Both the position numbers and the translations under genes were made by a program. A DNA stretch of 64,000 nucleotides, taken from positions 4,438 to 68,437 of the forward strand of contig DATEUJ010000124.1 in NCBI GenBank assembly GCA_035283185.1, written 5' to 3'. Shown here one piece after another: positions 17,543 to 25,593 of this stretch (its first letter is position 1; each line of letters starts with the position of its first letter). This DNA comes from DASSFZ01 sp035283185 (GTDB lineage: Bacteria; Chloroflexota; Anaerolineae; Fen-1058). The notes beneath the pieces were generated by a model. It saw nothing but the letters and a program-made list of their open reading frames with translations, did no database searches and had not been told where the DNA came from.

Positions 17543-17965
17543 GTGACAGAAGAGCGCCATTCGCAAGCCGTATTCGAAGGGCTGGTATTCGACGAAGCCG
17601 GCCATCCGCTTGACGTGGTGTTGCTTGGCGGCGAGCTGCACTACGTGATCGACGATGCCGGTTTCAAGCGCCACGTCGAGGCCGCCTACATCGATCGCCA
17701 GGTGTTGGGCGCCATGCAGGCGCAGATCGACGAAAACAAAGACGCGGTCGAGGAGGGCCTGCTGCGCCTGATCGGGCAGGACGATCTTTTCACCAAGGCA
17801 GCCGTCGACTCGTCGCTGAGTCACGTCGATCAGCTCATGCAGCGCGGCATACCGCTCGAAGCCCGGCAGTGGCTGGGCATGATGGGCTTCCGTATCGTCG
17901 TCGACGTTCACGGCGACGTGGTGAGGATTGAGGGCGGCGGCATCGTCGACGAGGGCGATCAGTAA
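17543..17965 (+). CDS. Conserved-looking hypothetical protein, 140 residues
   Basis: GTG start at 17543 with GAGGGA six bases upstream. The product is soluble and acidic and begins MTEERHSQAVFEGLVFDEAG. The N-terminal half looks beta-rich (GHPLDVVLLGGELHYVIDDAG), the middle is helical (YIDRQVLGAMQAQIDENKDA), and it ends with a strand pair (GFRIVVDVHGDVVRIEGGG). I recognise no family. It lies just upstream of the nuo promoter and in the same direction but is probably a separate unit. Confidence 0.6.
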   Translation: MTEERHSQAVFEGLVFDEAGHPLDVVLLGGELHYVIDDAGFKRHVEAAYIDRQVLGAMQAQIDENKDAVEEGLLRLIGQDDLFTKAAVDSSLSHVDQLMQRGIPLEARQWLGMMGFRIVVDVHGDVVRIEGGGIVDEGDQ

Positions 17966-17982
17966 TATTTCTCATTTTTACG

Positions 17983-18011
17983 TTGCCGGTTGACTTCTTG
18001 TGTGTTATAAT
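17983..18011 (+). promoter_or_regulatory. Promoter of the nuo-atp array
   Basis: TTGCCG (17983-17988), 17-bp spacer, TATAAT (18006-18011). It is followed by a leader of about 120 nt containing GAGCTGAGCTCAG and other self-complementary words before the nuoA start. Confidence 0.65.
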
Positions 18012-18138
18012 CTCGGACGCTTTGTGACTCTTGCAACAAAGACACCCCCGCCCGACGACTTCGAGCTGAGCTCAGCCGCGTGCCGGTTCGGCGGCCGTCG
18101 AAGCGACCGCGTCGCGGCAAGCTAAACGGAGGAATACC

Positions 18139-18495
18139 GTGGTCGAGCCCTTCGGTTTCATCGGCATATTCATCGCCGTCGCCTTCATCCTCGCGTCTGT
18201 CCCGGTTCTCCTCAACTGGCTGATCGCGCCCAAAAAGCCGAATCCGATCAAAGAAGAGACGTACGAGTGCGGCATCGAAACCGTCGGGGATACCTGGGTG
18301 CAGTTCAAGGCTCAGTACTACATCTACGCGCTGATCTTCGTCGTCTTCGACATCGAGGCGGCGTTCCTGCTGCCCTGGGCAGTCGCCTATAAGCAGGTGC
18401 CGCTCGTCGGCGTCATCGCCATGCTGCTCTTCATCGTTCTCCTGGCGGACGGGTTAGTGTATGCCTGGCGCAAAGGAGACCTGAAGTGGAGGTAA
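18139..18495 (+). CDS. nuoA: NADH-quinone oxidoreductase subunit A
   Basis: 118 residues, GTG start with GGAGGAATACC upstream. Three transmembrane helices and the invariant YECGIE loop (about residues 42-47) followed by YYIYALIFVVFDIEAAFLLPW identify NuoA. It is a membrane subunit at the quinone-site end of complex I. Normally nuoB follows; here nuoH is next and no soluble-arm gene (B, C, D, E, F, G or I) is in the window. Confidence 0.95.
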   Translation: MVEPFGFIGIFIAVAFILASVPVLLNWLIAPKKPNPIKEETYECGIETVGDTWVQFKAQYYIYALIFVVFDIEAAFLLPWAVAYKQVPLVGVIAMLLFIVLLADGLVYAWRKGDLKWR

Positions 18496-18516
18496 ACTCC
18501 CGGGCGTAAGCCCAAT

Positions 18517-18550
18517 GCCCCGCACCCGGAGTCGGGCGACGGGGCGTTTG
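18517..18550 (+). terminator. Hairpin with short T-run after nuoA, possible attenuator
   Basis: GCCCCG (18517-18522) and CGGGGC (18540-18545) enclose an inner CCCGGAGTCGGG stem and are followed by GTTTGTT. It may lower expression of distal genes or protect the nuoA message end. Confidence 0.5.
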
Positions 18551-18573
18551 TTATCGCTTGACGGAGAAACGAT

Positions 18574-19791
18574 ATGGATCCCTTCAGCAGCATCGCCGTC
18601 GCCCTGGAGAACTTGCTTGCCAGCCTGGGGTTTGCCGACTGGCTGATCGATTTGATCATGGCCGTCCTGCGCTCGGCGATATTGGGGACGGTCGCCTTGC
18701 TGGCGTTCATGTTTCTGACCTGGCTCGAGCGCAAGCTTATCGGACGCATGCAGGATCGCCTCGGCCCGACCTACGCCGGCCCGATCGGCATTCTGCAGCC
18801 GATTGCCGATGGCATCAAGACGCTGACTAAAGAGATCGTCGTTCCCAAGGGCGCAGACCGCTGGATCTACTTCTCGGGCCCGATCCTGGCGGCGATGGCG
18901 GCGCTGGCCGTCTTCGCCGTGATTCCGTTCGGCCCCGATACCGGTAACGGCCCCCTCGTCGGCACCGCGCTCAACGTGGGCCTGGTCTACGTCCTGGCCG
19001 CCGGCGCGGCCGGCATCGTCGCCACGATTATGGCCGGCTGGGGAAGCAACAACAAGTTCGCCGTGCTCGGCACGTTCCGGGCCGTCGCGCAGTTGATCTC
19101 ATACGAAGTGCCTCAACTGTTGAGCCTGGTGGCCGTGGCCATGGTGGCCGGCACGATGGACATGGTGAAGATCGTCGATGCCCAGACGGTGCCGTTCATC
19201 TTCCCCTTATTCGTCACCGCGCTGCTGTTCCTGATCAGCGGCGTCGCCGAATCCGGCCGCTCCCCGTTCGATCTGCTCGAGGCCGACTCGGAGATCGTGG
19301 CCGGCTTCCACATCGAATACTCGGCGATGATGTTCGCGCTGGTGCAGATGGCGGAGTACATCCACGCCTTCGCCATCAGTTGCATCGTCGTCACCGTGTT
19401 CCTCAACGGCTGGGCGTGGCCGTTCCTGCCCGGCCTGGCGCCGATCTGGTTCCTGGTCAAATGCTTCGCCGTGTTCTTCATATTGATCTGGTTCCGTGGC
19501 ACACTGCCGCGCTTCCGCATCGACCAGATGATGGCGTTCAACTGGCAGTTCATGGTGCCGCTGGCGCTGGTCAACGTGATCGTCGTCGCTGTCGTGGATC
19601 GTGCCCTGAGTGACGCGGCCGGCTGGACGAGCGCGAGCCAGCCGTGGGGCTGGGGGCTGGTGATGTTCGCGGCCAACGCCGTGATGCTGCTGGCGGCGCT
19701 AGGCTTGATGAGTCTTAAAGGCCGCGAGGCGCGCATGCGTGACGCGGAGAAGGCGCGCAGCCAGAGCGCAGTGGCGGCGACCGGACGCTGA
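18574..19791 (+). CDS. nuoH: NADH-quinone oxidoreductase subunit H
   Basis: 405 residues, eight or more helices. Family landmarks: TWLERKLIGRMQDRLGPTYA (about 49-68), the GILQPIADGIKTLTKE loop, LGTFRAVAQLISYEVP (about 165-180), the acidic GRSPFDLLEADSEIVAGFHIEYS loop (about 228-250) and a late RGTLPRFRIDQMM. NuoH forms most of the quinone chamber and the E-channel. Its length is normal to slightly long. A 43-bp gap before nuoJ carries an ACGTGA-word repeat. Confidence 0.95.
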   Translation: MDPFSSIAVALENLLASLGFADWLIDLIMAVLRSAILGTVALLAFMFLTWLERKLIGRMQDRLGPTYAGPIGILQPIADGIKTLTKEIVVPKGADRWIYFSGPILAAMAALAVFAVIPFGPDTGNGPLVGTALNVGLVYVLAAGAAGIVATIMAGWGSNNKFAVLGTFRAVAQLISYEVPQLLSLVAVAMVAGTMDMVKIVDAQTVPFIFPLFVTALLFLISGVAESGRSPFDLLEADSEIVAGFHIEYSAMMFALVQMAEYIHAFAISCIVVTVFLNGWAWPFLPGLAPIWFLVKCFAVFFILIWFRGTLPRFRIDQMMAFNWQFMVPLALVNVIVVAVVDRALSDAAGWTSASQPWGWGLVMFAANAVMLLAALGLMSLKGREARMRDAEKARSQSAVAATGR

Positions 19792-19794
19792 AGT

Positions 19795-19840
19795 GATACG
19801 CCATACGTGATACGTGAAACGTAAAACGTGATGCGTGAGA
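19795..19840 (+). repeat. Degenerate tandem ACGTGA-word repeat
   Basis: GTGATACG, CATACGTGATACGTGA, AACGTAAAACGTGATGCGTGA: a short array of ACGTGAT-like words filling the nuoH-nuoJ gap. It is non-coding. Confidence 0.6.
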
Positions 19841-19882
19841 GGCGGGCGCTTCACGGGCCACGCCTCACTTGCTGGAGTGAGT

Positions 19883-20401
19883 ATGACTGCTCAACAAGGT
19901 TTCTTCGTTTTTTTCTCACTCGTCACACTGATCGCCGGCCTGCGCGTCGTGACGGCGCGTAACCTGTTCCACGCCGCGATCTGGCTGGTTCTGGCGCTGG
20001 CCGGCGTGGCCGCGCTGTTCGCCGTGCTGGACGCCGGGCTGCTGGCCGCCGTTCAGGTGCTCATCTACATCGGCGCGATCGCGATCCTGATTATCTTCGC
20101 CATCATGCTCACGCGCGGTATGATGGCCCCCGAGCGGCGCCGCCTCAATTCCTGGAGCTCGACGGGCGCGGTCGTGTCGCTCGTGCTGCTGATTGTCCTG
20201 GTACAGGCGATCATCGCCTTCCCGTGGGCCACGCCGGGCGCGGCCCTGGCGGAGCCGCCCGCCGACAGCGTCGTGACGCTTGGCAAGGCGCTGGTCGATC
20301 CGAACCAGTTCGTGCTGCCGTTCGAGCTCGCCTCGGTGCTGCTGCTCGTCGCGCTCATCGGCGGGATTTTCGTCGCACGCGAGCGGCGCGGCGGTGAATA
20401 G
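19883..20401 (+). CDS. nuoJ: NADH-quinone oxidoreductase subunit J
   Basis: 172 residues from the ATG at 19883 (TGGAGTGAGT upstream); the open frame extends upstream through repeat sequence without homology. Five helices; landmarks are LRVVTARNLFHAAIWLVLAL, then the pi-bulge helix LLAAVQVLIYIGAIAILIIF and AIMLTRGMM. NuoJ lies between NuoA/H and NuoK in the membrane arm. Confidence 0.93.
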   Translation: MTAQQGFFVFFSLVTLIAGLRVVTARNLFHAAIWLVLALAGVAALFAVLDAGLLAAVQVLIYIGAIAILIIFAIMLTRGMMAPERRRLNSWSSTGAVVSLVLLIVLVQAIIAFPWATPGAALAEPPADSVVTLGKALVDPNQFVLPFELASVLLLVALIGGIFVARERRGGE

Positions 20402-20436
20402 GAGAAACCCGGTTTCTGAGTGAGTGGAGGACGTGA

Positions 20437-20745
20437 ATGGTTCCCTTGCAGGGGTATCTCGTCGTCGGCGCGGCCCTGTTTTGCATCGGCGTGTTCGGCG
20501 TGCTGGCGCGCCGCAACGCGATCGCCATCCTGATGGGCATCGAGCTGATGCTCAACGCAGTCAACATCAACCTGGTCGCGTTCTGGCGCTACGTCGAGCC
20601 GACCGCCGCGACCGGCCAGGTCTTCGCGCTGTTCGTCCTGACCGTCGCCGCCGCCGAGGCGGCCGTCGGTCTCGCGCTCATCATCGCCATCTACCGGCAT
20701 CGCGCCTCGGTCAACGTGGAAGAAGTCAACCTGTTGAAGTGGTAG
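20437..20745 (+). CDS. nuoK: NADH-quinone oxidoreductase subunit K
   Basis: 102 residues and three helices. It carries the two conserved membrane glutamates in MGIELMLNAVNINLVAF (E at about 46) and AAAEAAVGLALIIAIYR (E at about 72), plus the GVLARRNAIAILM segment. It is the antiporter-like MrpC homologue of complex I. Standard length. Confidence 0.95.
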   Translation: MVPLQGYLVVGAALFCIGVFGVLARRNAIAILMGIELMLNAVNINLVAFWRYVEPTAATGQVFALFVLTVAAAEAAVGLALIIAIYRHRASVNVEEVNLLKW

Positions 20746-20860
20746 TCGATTAGTCAGATGGTCTAATAGACTAACAGTCACGTAGTCAGACAGTGAGGTT
20801 CTTGGCCGACTATGAGACTACGAGACTACACGACTACATGACTACGCGACTAACGGACTA
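20746..20860 (+). repeat. TAGTC/GACTA word array forming a long hairpin
   Basis: The left half is made of TAGTC and AGTCA words (to about 20790), the right half of GACTAC words (GACTATGAGACTACGAGACT onward). The halves are complementary, giving a long imperfect hairpin between nuoK and nuoL. Confidence 0.65.
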
Positions 20861-20863
20861 AGG

Positions 20864-23104
20864 ATGACTATGCCGCCAGAAACTCTCGCACTCATCACCC
20901 TGCTCATCCCCATCCCGCCGCTGCTGGCGTTCTTCGCCATCATGTTATTCACGCGCCGGCTCCACGCCGTCAGCCACACGATCGCCATTGGCGCCGCGCT
21001 CGTCTCCTTTGCCCTGGCGCTGATCATCCTGGTGAACGTCGTGCCGGGTGGCGGCACAGAGCTGGCGGACGAGCCGATCCATCTGTCGTTCCCCTGGCTG
21101 CCAACCGGCGCCACGACGCTCGACGTCGGCGTGATGGTCGATCCGCTGACGGCGGTGATGCTCGCCATGGTGCCGCTCGTGTGTCTGTTGATCATCTTCT
21201 ACTCGGTCGGCTATTCGAACTTCAACAAGAAGCCCGACGAGCACGATCATCCCGGCCAGCCGCCGCACCACGGGCGCGAGCCGCTATACAGCCGCTTCTT
21301 CGCTTTCCTGTCGCTGTTCACGGCGGCGATGCTCACGCTGGTCGTGGCCGACGACCTGCTGCTGCTGTTCATCGGCTGGGAAGTGATGGGCCTGTGCTCG
21401 TACCTGCTGATCGGGTTCTGGTACGCGCGCAATTACGACGACCCGAACCAGATCACGCCGCGCCAGGCCGCCGTCAAAGCCTTCATGACCACACGCATTG
21501 CCGACGTCATCATGCTGATCGGCATCGTCGCGCTGTACGCGGCGACGGGCACGCTGAGCTTCCGCGACATCTTCACCGAGGAGACGACGCACGCGCTGGC
21601 GACCACGCTCTTCCTGGGCATCCCGCTCGCGCAGTTCGTCTTCCTTCTGCTGTTCGCCGGCACGGTCGGAAAAAGCGCGCAGTTCCCGCTGCACGTGTGG
21701 CTGCCGGACGCGATGGAAGGCCCCACCCCCGTCTCGGCGATGATTCACGCCGCCGCGATGGTCTCCGCCGGCGTGTACATGATCATCCGCATGTTCCCGC
21801 TGCTGGCCGGAACAGCCGAGCACGGCCACGTGCCGACGTTCGACGCGATGACCTGGATCGGCGCGTTCACCGCGCTGATGGCCGCGACGATGGCGCTAGG
21901 CCAGAACGACGTGAAAAGGGTGCTGGCCTATTCGACCATTTCGCAGCTTGGCTACATGGTCGCCGCGCTGGGCATCGGCGCGTACGTCGCCGCTGCGTTC
22001 CACCTGATCATGCACGCCTTCTTCAAGGCGCTGCTATTCCTCGGCTCCGGCTCGATTATCCACGGCGTCGAGCACGGCATGCGCGTGGCCCACGAGACGG
22101 CCGACGTCACCCACCACGCGGACCAATTCCTCGGCTCCGGCGGCGCGCACGGCGGGCCGGAGAAGATCGATCCGCAGGATATGACGTTCATGGGCGGCCT
22201 GCGCAAAAAGATGCCGGTCACCTTTTGGACATTCCTCATCGGCGGCCTGTCGCTGGCGGGCTTCCCCTTCATCACCGCCGGCTTTTGGTCGAAGGATGAA
22301 ATCCTGGGTGACGCCCTGCTTCACGCCCCGCCCGTCTTCTGGGTATTGGCGACCGCCGCGTTCCTCACCGCGTTCTACACGATGCGCCAGATCAGCCTGA
22401 CTTTCCTCGGCCAGCCGCGCACGGCAGCCGCCGAGCACGCGCACGAAAGCCACTGGACGATGATCCTGCCGCTCGTCATCCTGGCAGTCTTCTCCCTCGC
22501 GGCCGGCTTCGTCGGCGTAAAGGGCGATATGCCGTTCCTTGGGCCGATCTTCCGCGGCGGCGAACCGGGCACGGCAATCGAGGAATGGCTCGCGCCGACG
22601 ATCGAAAGCGTCGTCGAGCTTGAAGCGCCGGCGTTCGACTGGACGCCGGTCGTCGCGTCGATCGTCATCGCGCTGGGCGGCCTGGCCGTGGGCTACTGGG
22701 TCTACGCTCGCAAACCCCTGGCGGCCGGCCAGCCCGACCCACTGGCGAGGCTCGGCGGCGTGTACACCTTCTTGAAGCATAAATGGTACTTCGACGAGCT
22801 GTACGGCCGCGCGTTCGTCCGCCCGTCGATCGCGCTCGCGGCAGCCGTTTACAAGTGGATCGACCGCTGGCTCATCGACGGCGTCCTGCACGCCATCGCG
22901 CGCGGCATGTGGCGCCTGGCCGGGTCTTTCCGCGCCTTCGACCGTCTCGTGATCAACGGCGGCGTCGACTGGTTCGTCGACCAGCTCAAGGTCTTCGGGC
23001 GCTGGTTCCGCCAGACGCAGACCGGCTGGGTGCAGCAGTACCTGTACGTCGTCGTGATCGGCGTGCTGGTGCTGGCCGCGCTGTATCTGGCATTATCGTT
23101 GTAA
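20864..23104 (+). CDS. nuoL: NADH-quinone oxidoreductase subunit L
   Basis: 746 residues, long as expected for NuoL with its lateral amphipathic helix and final anchor. Landmarks: LLLLFIGWEVMGLCSYLLIG (glutamate of TM5), VGKSAQFPLHVWLPDAMEGP and TPVSAMIHAAAMVSAGVYM (discontinuous TM7 with Lys), FKALLFLGSGSIIHG and GFWSKDEIL. The C-terminal part from about 590 carries AVGYWVYARK, the traverse-helix region and the final TM (YVVVIGVLVLAALYLALSL). It is the distal proton-pumping antiporter subunit. Confidence 0.95.
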   Translation: MTMPPETLALITLLIPIPPLLAFFAIMLFTRRLHAVSHTIAIGAALVSFALALIILVNVVPGGGTELADEPIHLSFPWLPTGATTLDVGVMVDPLTAVMLAMVPLVCLLIIFYSVGYSNFNKKPDEHDHPGQPPHHGREPLYSRFFAFLSLFTAAMLTLVVADDLLLLFIGWEVMGLCSYLLIGFWYARNYDDPNQITPRQAAVKAFMTTRIADVIMLIGIVALYAATGTLSFRDIFTEETTHALATTLFLGIPLAQFVFLLLFAGTVGKSAQFPLHVWLPDAMEGPTPVSAMIHAAAMVSAGVYMIIRMFPLLAGTAEHGHVPTFDAMTWIGAFTALMAATMALGQNDVKRVLAYSTISQLGYMVAALGIGAYVAAAFHLIMHAFFKALLFLGSGSIIHGVEHGMRVAHETADVTHHADQFLGSGGAHGGPEKIDPQDMTFMGGLRKKMPVTFWTFLIGGLSLAGFPFITAGFWSKDEILGDALLHAPPVFWVLATAAFLTAFYTMRQISLTFLGQPRTAAAEHAHESHWTMILPLVILAVFSLAAGFVGVKGDMPFLGPIFRGGEPGTAIEEWLAPTIESVVELEAPAFDWTPVVASIVIALGGLAVGYWVYARKPLAAGQPDPLARLGGVYTFLKHKWYFDELYGRAFVRPSIALAAAVYKWIDRWLIDGVLHAIARGMWRLAGSFRAFDRLVINGGVDWFVDQLKVFGRWFRQTQTGWVQQYLYVVVIGVLVLAALYLALSL

Positions 23105-23105
23105 G

Positions 23106-23222
23106 TCGTAATTGGAGATTGGAGATTAGAAGTTTGAGATTGGAAGTTTGAAGTTGGATGGTCGATCGCCCGGTGGCGCGACTCAAGCCTCCAACTTCCA
23201 ACATCTAACATCCAACCTCCAA
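23106..23222 (+). repeat. TTGGAGATT/TCCAAC word array forming a long hairpin
   Basis: The left side is built of TTGGAGATTGGAGATT and GAAGTTTGAAGTTGGA words, the right side of CCAACTTCCAACATC and TAACATCCAACCTCC words. The sides are complementary and surround a GC-rich centre. The array fills the nuoL-nuoM gap. Confidence 0.65.
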
Positions 23223-23236
23223 ACCTGGAGCGATCG

Positions 23237-24790
23237 ATGGACTTCATCAATCAGAACATCCTCACGCTCATTACCTTCACGCCACTGCTGGGCGCGGTGA
23301 TCATCATGCTGATCCCGCGCCGCGCAGGCGACAGGGTCTTCAAGTGGGCGGCACTCGGGCTGAGCCTCGTGCCGGCGGCCCTGGCGATCTACCTGTGGCT
23401 GGCCTACCCCTCGGCGCCCGCCAGCGCGGACGGATTCAAGTTCGTCGTCGACGTGTCGTGGTTCCCGCAGATCAACAGCCGGTTCATCCTGGGTGTGGAT
23501 GGCATCAGCGTGTCGATGATCCTGCTGACCGGCATCCTCACCCCGCTGGCGATCCTGATCTCGTTCAGCATCCACGAGCGGGTCAAGCAGTACATGGCGC
23601 TGTTCCTGATGCTGGAGATGGGCCTGCTGGGCGTGTTCGTCGCACTGGACATGATCATCTTCTTCATCTTCTGGGAGATCGGCCTGGTGCCGATGTACTT
23701 CCTGATCAACCAGTGGGGCAGCGGTAACCGCGACTACGCTTCGTTCAAGTTCTTCATCTATACGATGGCCGGCTCGATCGGCATGCTGCTGTCTTTCCAG
23801 GTGATCTGGATGGCGCTCGGCGCGCAGGACGGCGGCACCTACAGCATCGTCGAGATCGCGCAGCGCTGGCCGACATTCGGCGGCACACTGTTCGGCCTGC
23901 CCGCGTCGACCGTCAAGTCGATCACGTTCTGGCTGTTCACGATCGCCTTCGCCATCAAGGTGCCCGTGTGGCCGTTCCACACTTGGCTGCCCGACGCCCA
24001 TACCGAAGCGCCTACCGCCGGCTCGATGCTGCTCGCCGCCGTCCTGCTGAAGCTCGGCGCATTCGGGTTCTTGCGCATCGTCCTGCCGTTCTTCCCGGCC
24101 GAATCGGCGCAGTTTGCGCCCGCGCTGGCCATCCTGGCGCTGCTCGGCATCGTGCTGGCCGCCTTCTCCGCCTTCGGCCAAGACGACTTCAAGCGGCTGG
24201 TCGCGCTGTCGTCTGTGAATCACATGGGCTTCGTCGTGTTGGGCATCGCCGTCGCCGCTTACGCGCTGGGCAGCCGCGATCCGGCGGTGAAGGAGAGCGC
24301 CGTCATCGCGACGAACGGCGCGGTGCTGCAGATGTGGGCGCACGGCCTGTCGTCGGCGGCGATGTTCGCGCTGGTCGGCGTCGTGTACGATCGCGCGCAC
24401 ACGCGCGACCTGAATCAGCTCGGCGGACTGTGGGCCGTCATGCCGATCTACGGCGGCGTGCTCGTCTTCAGCGCGATGGCCAACCTGGGCCTGCCCGGGC
24501 TGGCCGGCTTCCCAGCCGAGTTCAGCGTCGTGCGCGGCGCGTGGCCGGTCTTCTCGCTGATCACGGCGCTGTCGACGATCGGCCTGCTGTTCACCGGCGC
24601 CTTCATTCTGAAAGCCATCGGCAAAGTGCTGCACGGGCCGGAGAGTGAAGCGGCGCATCACGTCTCGGAGATGAACTGGACCGAGCGGATCGCGCTGGCT
24701 CCCCTGCTCGTTCTGATACTGGTGACGGGCTTGTTCCCGGCCTGGGTGTTGAACGTGGTCAACGATGCGGTGACGAGACTGATCGGCTAA
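23237..24790 (+). CDS. nuoM: NADH-quinone oxidoreductase subunit M, copy 1
   Basis: 517 residues, about 14 helices. Motifs: FFIFWEIGLVPMYFLINQWG (functional Glu), VPVWPFHTWLPDAHTEAPTA followed by LLAAVLLKLGAFGFLRI (functional Lys), and VALSSVNHMGFVVLGIA. The HTEAPTAGS motif is the classic NuoM form, so this is the standard NuoM. A second M-like gene follows at 25.6 kb after a PIN-domain pair. Confidence 0.94.
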   Translation: MDFINQNILTLITFTPLLGAVIIMLIPRRAGDRVFKWAALGLSLVPAALAIYLWLAYPSAPASADGFKFVVDVSWFPQINSRFILGVDGISVSMILLTGILTPLAILISFSIHERVKQYMALFLMLEMGLLGVFVALDMIIFFIFWEIGLVPMYFLINQWGSGNRDYASFKFFIYTMAGSIGMLLSFQVIWMALGAQDGGTYSIVEIAQRWPTFGGTLFGLPASTVKSITFWLFTIAFAIKVPVWPFHTWLPDAHTEAPTAGSMLLAAVLLKLGAFGFLRIVLPFFPAESAQFAPALAILALLGIVLAAFSAFGQDDFKRLVALSSVNHMGFVVLGIAVAAYALGSRDPAVKESAVIATNGAVLQMWAHGLSSAAMFALVGVVYDRAHTRDLNQLGGLWAVMPIYGGVLVFSAMANLGLPGLAGFPAEFSVVRGAWPVFSLITALSTIGLLFTGAFILKAIGKVLHGPESEAAHHVSEMNWTERIALAPLLVLILVTGLFPAWVLNVVNDAVTRLIG

Positions 24791-24832
24791 TCGCATATCG
24801 TTGATGACGTGTTGCATCCTGAGAGACATACT

Positions 24833-25165
24833 ATGGGTATGGAACCGAAAAGCCTATATGACTTGATAGTCGATTCTATCGCCGGATTGAACCTGGCCGA
24901 TAAGCGGCGACTGTTGGTTTGGCTGCGAGAACAGATCGCGCTTGCCGACACCGGAATCGGCCAGACCGAGAGAGAGATCCGGGAGGCGCACGTCGCCTAT
25001 CAAAGCACGACCTTTGATATTACACAGACCCAAACGTGGCAGTTATGCGGCACTTTCGAGATCGCTCAACCCGATTCTGAGTTCATCGTCGGCCGTGACA
25101 TACAAGGGCAAATTATCACCAACTATGCGGAGCATGTGGACGATGTTCTTTATCGGAGAGAGTGA
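24833..25165 (+). CDS. Unrecognised protein upstream of PIN toxin, candidate antitoxin
   Basis: About 110 residues from the ATG at 24833; a GTG 24 bases upstream is in frame but less likely. The N-terminal half is helical (LYDLIVDSIAGLNLADKRRL, LVWLREQIALADTG), the C-terminal half beta-like. It does not look like an AbrB, RHH or Phd/YefM antitoxin. The stop overlaps the next start as TGATG, so the two are translationally coupled. Its position suggests an antitoxin of a VapBC-like pair; this is inference. Base composition is visibly less GC-rich than the flanking nuo genes. Confidence 0.55.
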   Translation: MGMEPKSLYDLIVDSIAGLNLADKRRLLVWLREQIALADTGIGQTEREIREAHVAYQSTTFDITQTQTWQLCGTFEIAQPDSEFIVGRDIQGQIITNYAEHVDDVLYRRE

Positions 25166-25569
25166 TGCCCGAGGTTCTCGCCGATACATCAGCTATCATT
25201 GCTTTCTTTGTCAGATCGGAAAAGCATCACGCGGCTGCGCGGCAATATGCTTTGGAACATGCCGATACGCGCTGGATCGTCTTACAAACTGTTTTCGATG
25301 AAGCCGTGACGTGGTTCCGCGCCAAGGTCTCGATCAAGGCATCCATAGCAGTGGGCCGCGCATTACGCGAGGAACATCGCTACATCAACTTGACGAATGC
25401 GGACGACACTGCGACCTGGGAAGCGTTTTGTCGATACGATGACAAGTTGTGGAGTTATACGGATTGTTCAATCCTGGTCATGGCTCAACGTCTGAGAGTG
25501 CCGCAGGTTTTCGCGTTCGATGATCACATTCGCCAGATGGCCGGATTGGGTATCGTCGCAGTGCCCTAA
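25165..25569 (+). CDS. PIN-domain ribonuclease (VapC-like toxin)
   Basis: 134 residues. PIN-domain acidic residues: LADTSAIIAFF (Asp near 7), FDEAVTWFRAK (Glu near 43), YTDCSILVMAQRLRV (Asp near 98) and FAFDDHIRQMAGLGI (Asp near 117). VapC proteins cleave specific RNAs, usually tRNA or rRNA, and are held by an antitoxin. The ATG at 25165 overlaps the stop of the preceding gene. It stands inside the nuo array, 24 bp before the second nuoM, in the same direction as the operon. Confidence 0.75.
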   Translation: MPEVLADTSAIIAFFVRSEKHHAAARQYALEHADTRWIVLQTVFDEAVTWFRAKVSIKASIAVGRALREEHRYINLTNADDTATWEAFCRYDDKLWSYTDCSILVMAQRLRVPQVFAFDDHIRQMAGLGIVAVP

Positions 25570-25593
25570 AAGTATCTTCCTGAGGTTCTCAGC

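Noticed and set aside
17990..18011. TTGACT as the -35 of the nuo promoter
   Set aside because: It lies only 10 bp from TATAAT; TTGCCG at 17983 gives the proper 17-bp spacing.
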